Shown: positions 14,405-15,240 of the stretch, piece by piece | Layout of the letters: each line of letters opens with the position of its first letter | Numbering within the stretch: position 1 is the first letter of the stretch | Assembly: GCA_003532515.1 (NCBI GenBank) | Contig: DOEX01000185.1 | Location: forward strand, 1,599 to 16,838 | Length of the DNA stretch: 15,240 nt | Direction: 5' to 3' | From: Anaerolineaceae bacterium | Lineage (GTDB): Bacteria; Chloroflexota; Anaerolineae; Anaerolineales; Anaerolineaceae | Notes under the pieces: model-generated | What the model was told of the DNA's origin: nothing | The model's database searches: none | Seen by the model: only the letters and a program-made list of their open reading frames with translations | Translations under genes and position numbers: made by a program

Positions 14405-15240
14405 ATGTACAAACCAAAGATCATCACATTCCCGTTCGCTTTATATTTCATCCTCTCTCTGTTTGCCTGCCAGGCTGCGCCGACCCTGACACCCCCTACC
14501 GAACCTCCAGCTAAAGCAACACCCACTCAGACTGCGCCAACAGAGGTCGAAATTGCACAAGAATTTACGGCAACTGCCACAAGCCCAGCGCCAGTCTATG
14601 TCCACAAGCCCAATCTTGATCTTTCTGATGCTTTTAATAAACTGATTGAAACGCAAAACCTGGCAAAACCCCAAGGTAACCCGAACGAAATCGTCTTTAC
14701 CTTCGAATTCAGCGGCTCCAACCCGATTGGGAGTTGGGTCTATGCTCTTGTTGCGCCTTTTCCGACCGTTGTTGAAGAAGTCAGCTCTACATGGCTTCAA
14801 AACCTCTGGCAGGGACAACCTGAAGATGCGATTTCCACCCTGATCATCAGTGAAATCGACTTGCCAGCCATCATCAGCATCCTGGGCGAACCCGGAGATT
14901 CAATTCAGACCCTGCCAAAAGAACAACTGCTGGAAACTGCCTGGACGACTCAAAACACCTGGGCGGTCATCCCCTTCGAAGAGATCCAGCCGCGTTGGAA
15001 GGTTATAACTATCAATGGGCAATCCCCCATTCATAAAGACTTTGCGGCAGATCAATACACACTGAACGTGCCGGTTTCTGCTGCATCGGTTGAGGAAGAC
15101 GAAGAATTGAGCCTTCCTCCCGAAATGACAACGCTCCACTTCTCAAACCTGGATTCAAACAAAATTACGACCGTCATGCTCACCGGCGTTACCGCCCTTG
15201 TTCGTGCCACTGCCGTGGGGATGGACCAGCGTGGGGTGCT
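14405..15240 (+). CDS. CapA-like lipoprotein, N-terminal part (3' truncated by window)
   Basis: The frame is open from ATG 14405 to the window end (278 codons) without a stop. The N-terminus has a signal peptide (MYKPKIITFP then a hydrophobic stretch) ending in the lipobox LFAC with the lipidated cysteine at C22. A Pro/Thr/Ala-rich linker follows to about 65, so the protein should be anchored outside the membrane. The next part, about 65-250, resembles an extracytoplasmic binding-type domain. The last visible residues (ITTVMLTGVTALVRATA, about 255-271) match, in my recollection, the junction into the CapA/PgsA-type metallophosphatase domain of Chloroflexota proteins, whose catalytic part would lie beyond the window. 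Shine-Dalgarno is a modest GGAAAG. The lipoprotein call is firm; CapA is moderately sure. Apparently unrelated to the catabolic island. Confidence 0.75.
   Translation, partial: MYKPKIITFPFALYFILSLFACQAAPTLTPPTEPPAKATPTQTAPTEVEIAQEFTATATSPAPVYVHKPNLDLSDAFNKLIETQNLAKPQGNPNEIVFTFEFSGSNPIGSWVYALVAPFPTVVEEVSSTWLQNLWQGQPEDAISTLIISEIDLPAIISILGEPGDSIQTLPKEQLLETAWTTQNTWAVIPFEEIQPRWKVITINGQSPIHKDFAADQYTLNVPVSAASVEEDEELSLPPEMTTLHFSNLDSNKITTVMLTGVTALVRATAVGMDQRGV

Noticed and set aside
14441..14818. Open frame of 125 codons on the minus strand at the right edge
   Set aside because: It lies antisense to the CapA-like lipoprotein, which has a start, lipobox and linker; the minus frame shows low-complexity Arg/Cys/Gly-rich sequence without family resemblance.

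Overview
The window looks like a bacterial chromosome segment, probably from an anaerobic Chloroflexota (Anaerolineae-like) organism. This is inferred from Thr/Pro-rich lipoprotein linkers after the lipobox, a CapA-like lipoprotein whose style I associate with that group, and family resemblances of the Liv-type genes; no rRNA or marker gene settles it. No tRNA, rRNA, CRISPR, insertion sequence or phage gene was seen.

Layout. (1) 1-1565: the 3' part of clpB on the + strand, closed by a strong hairpin at 1585-1613 that also serves the convergent operon. (2) 1661-9529, minus strand: one apparent eight-gene operon, in transcription order livK-livH-livM-livG-livF-aminotransferase-eda/VOC fusion-kdgK, mostly with 2-20 nt gaps or overlaps. 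A hairpin sits between livK and livH. (3) 9530-9852: divergent control region with a 15-bp inverted repeat. (4) 9853-10617, plus strand: an IclR-family regulator. (5) 10751-14179, plus strand: a four-gene operon of a DgoA-like aldolase, a CtBP-like D-2-hydroxyacid dehydrogenase, a zinc alcohol dehydrogenase and a KduD-like SDR. Its promoter carries a matching 15-bp inverted repeat. (6) 14405 to the window end: the 5' part of a CapA-like lipoprotein gene.

How the genes fit together. KduD (3-deoxy-2,5-hexodiulosonate to 2-keto-3-deoxygluconate, KDG), KdgK (KDG to KDPG) and Eda (KDPG to pyruvate plus glyceraldehyde-3-phosphate) form the lower Entner-Doudoroff/uronate route. They are split over two divergent operons that appear to share one IclR-type operator. 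What is odd is the company they keep: a full branched-chain-amino-acid-type ABC importer and a PLP aminotransferase, with no uronate isomerase, dehydratase, KduI or polysaccharide lyase in view. The best reading is an IclR-controlled catabolic island for an unidentified substrate, possibly a polyhydroxylated amino acid or an acid that enters at KDG or KDPG. Two aldolases of the same superfamily, with the substrate-carboxylate arginine placed differently, suggest two aldol substrates.

ClpB and CapA at the edges look richer in G+C than the regulator in the middle (hand-counted sample lines: 31/60 at 961-1020, 23/60 at 10381-10440, 32/60 at 15061-15120). That fits a metabolic insert between housekeeping genes but is only a spot check.
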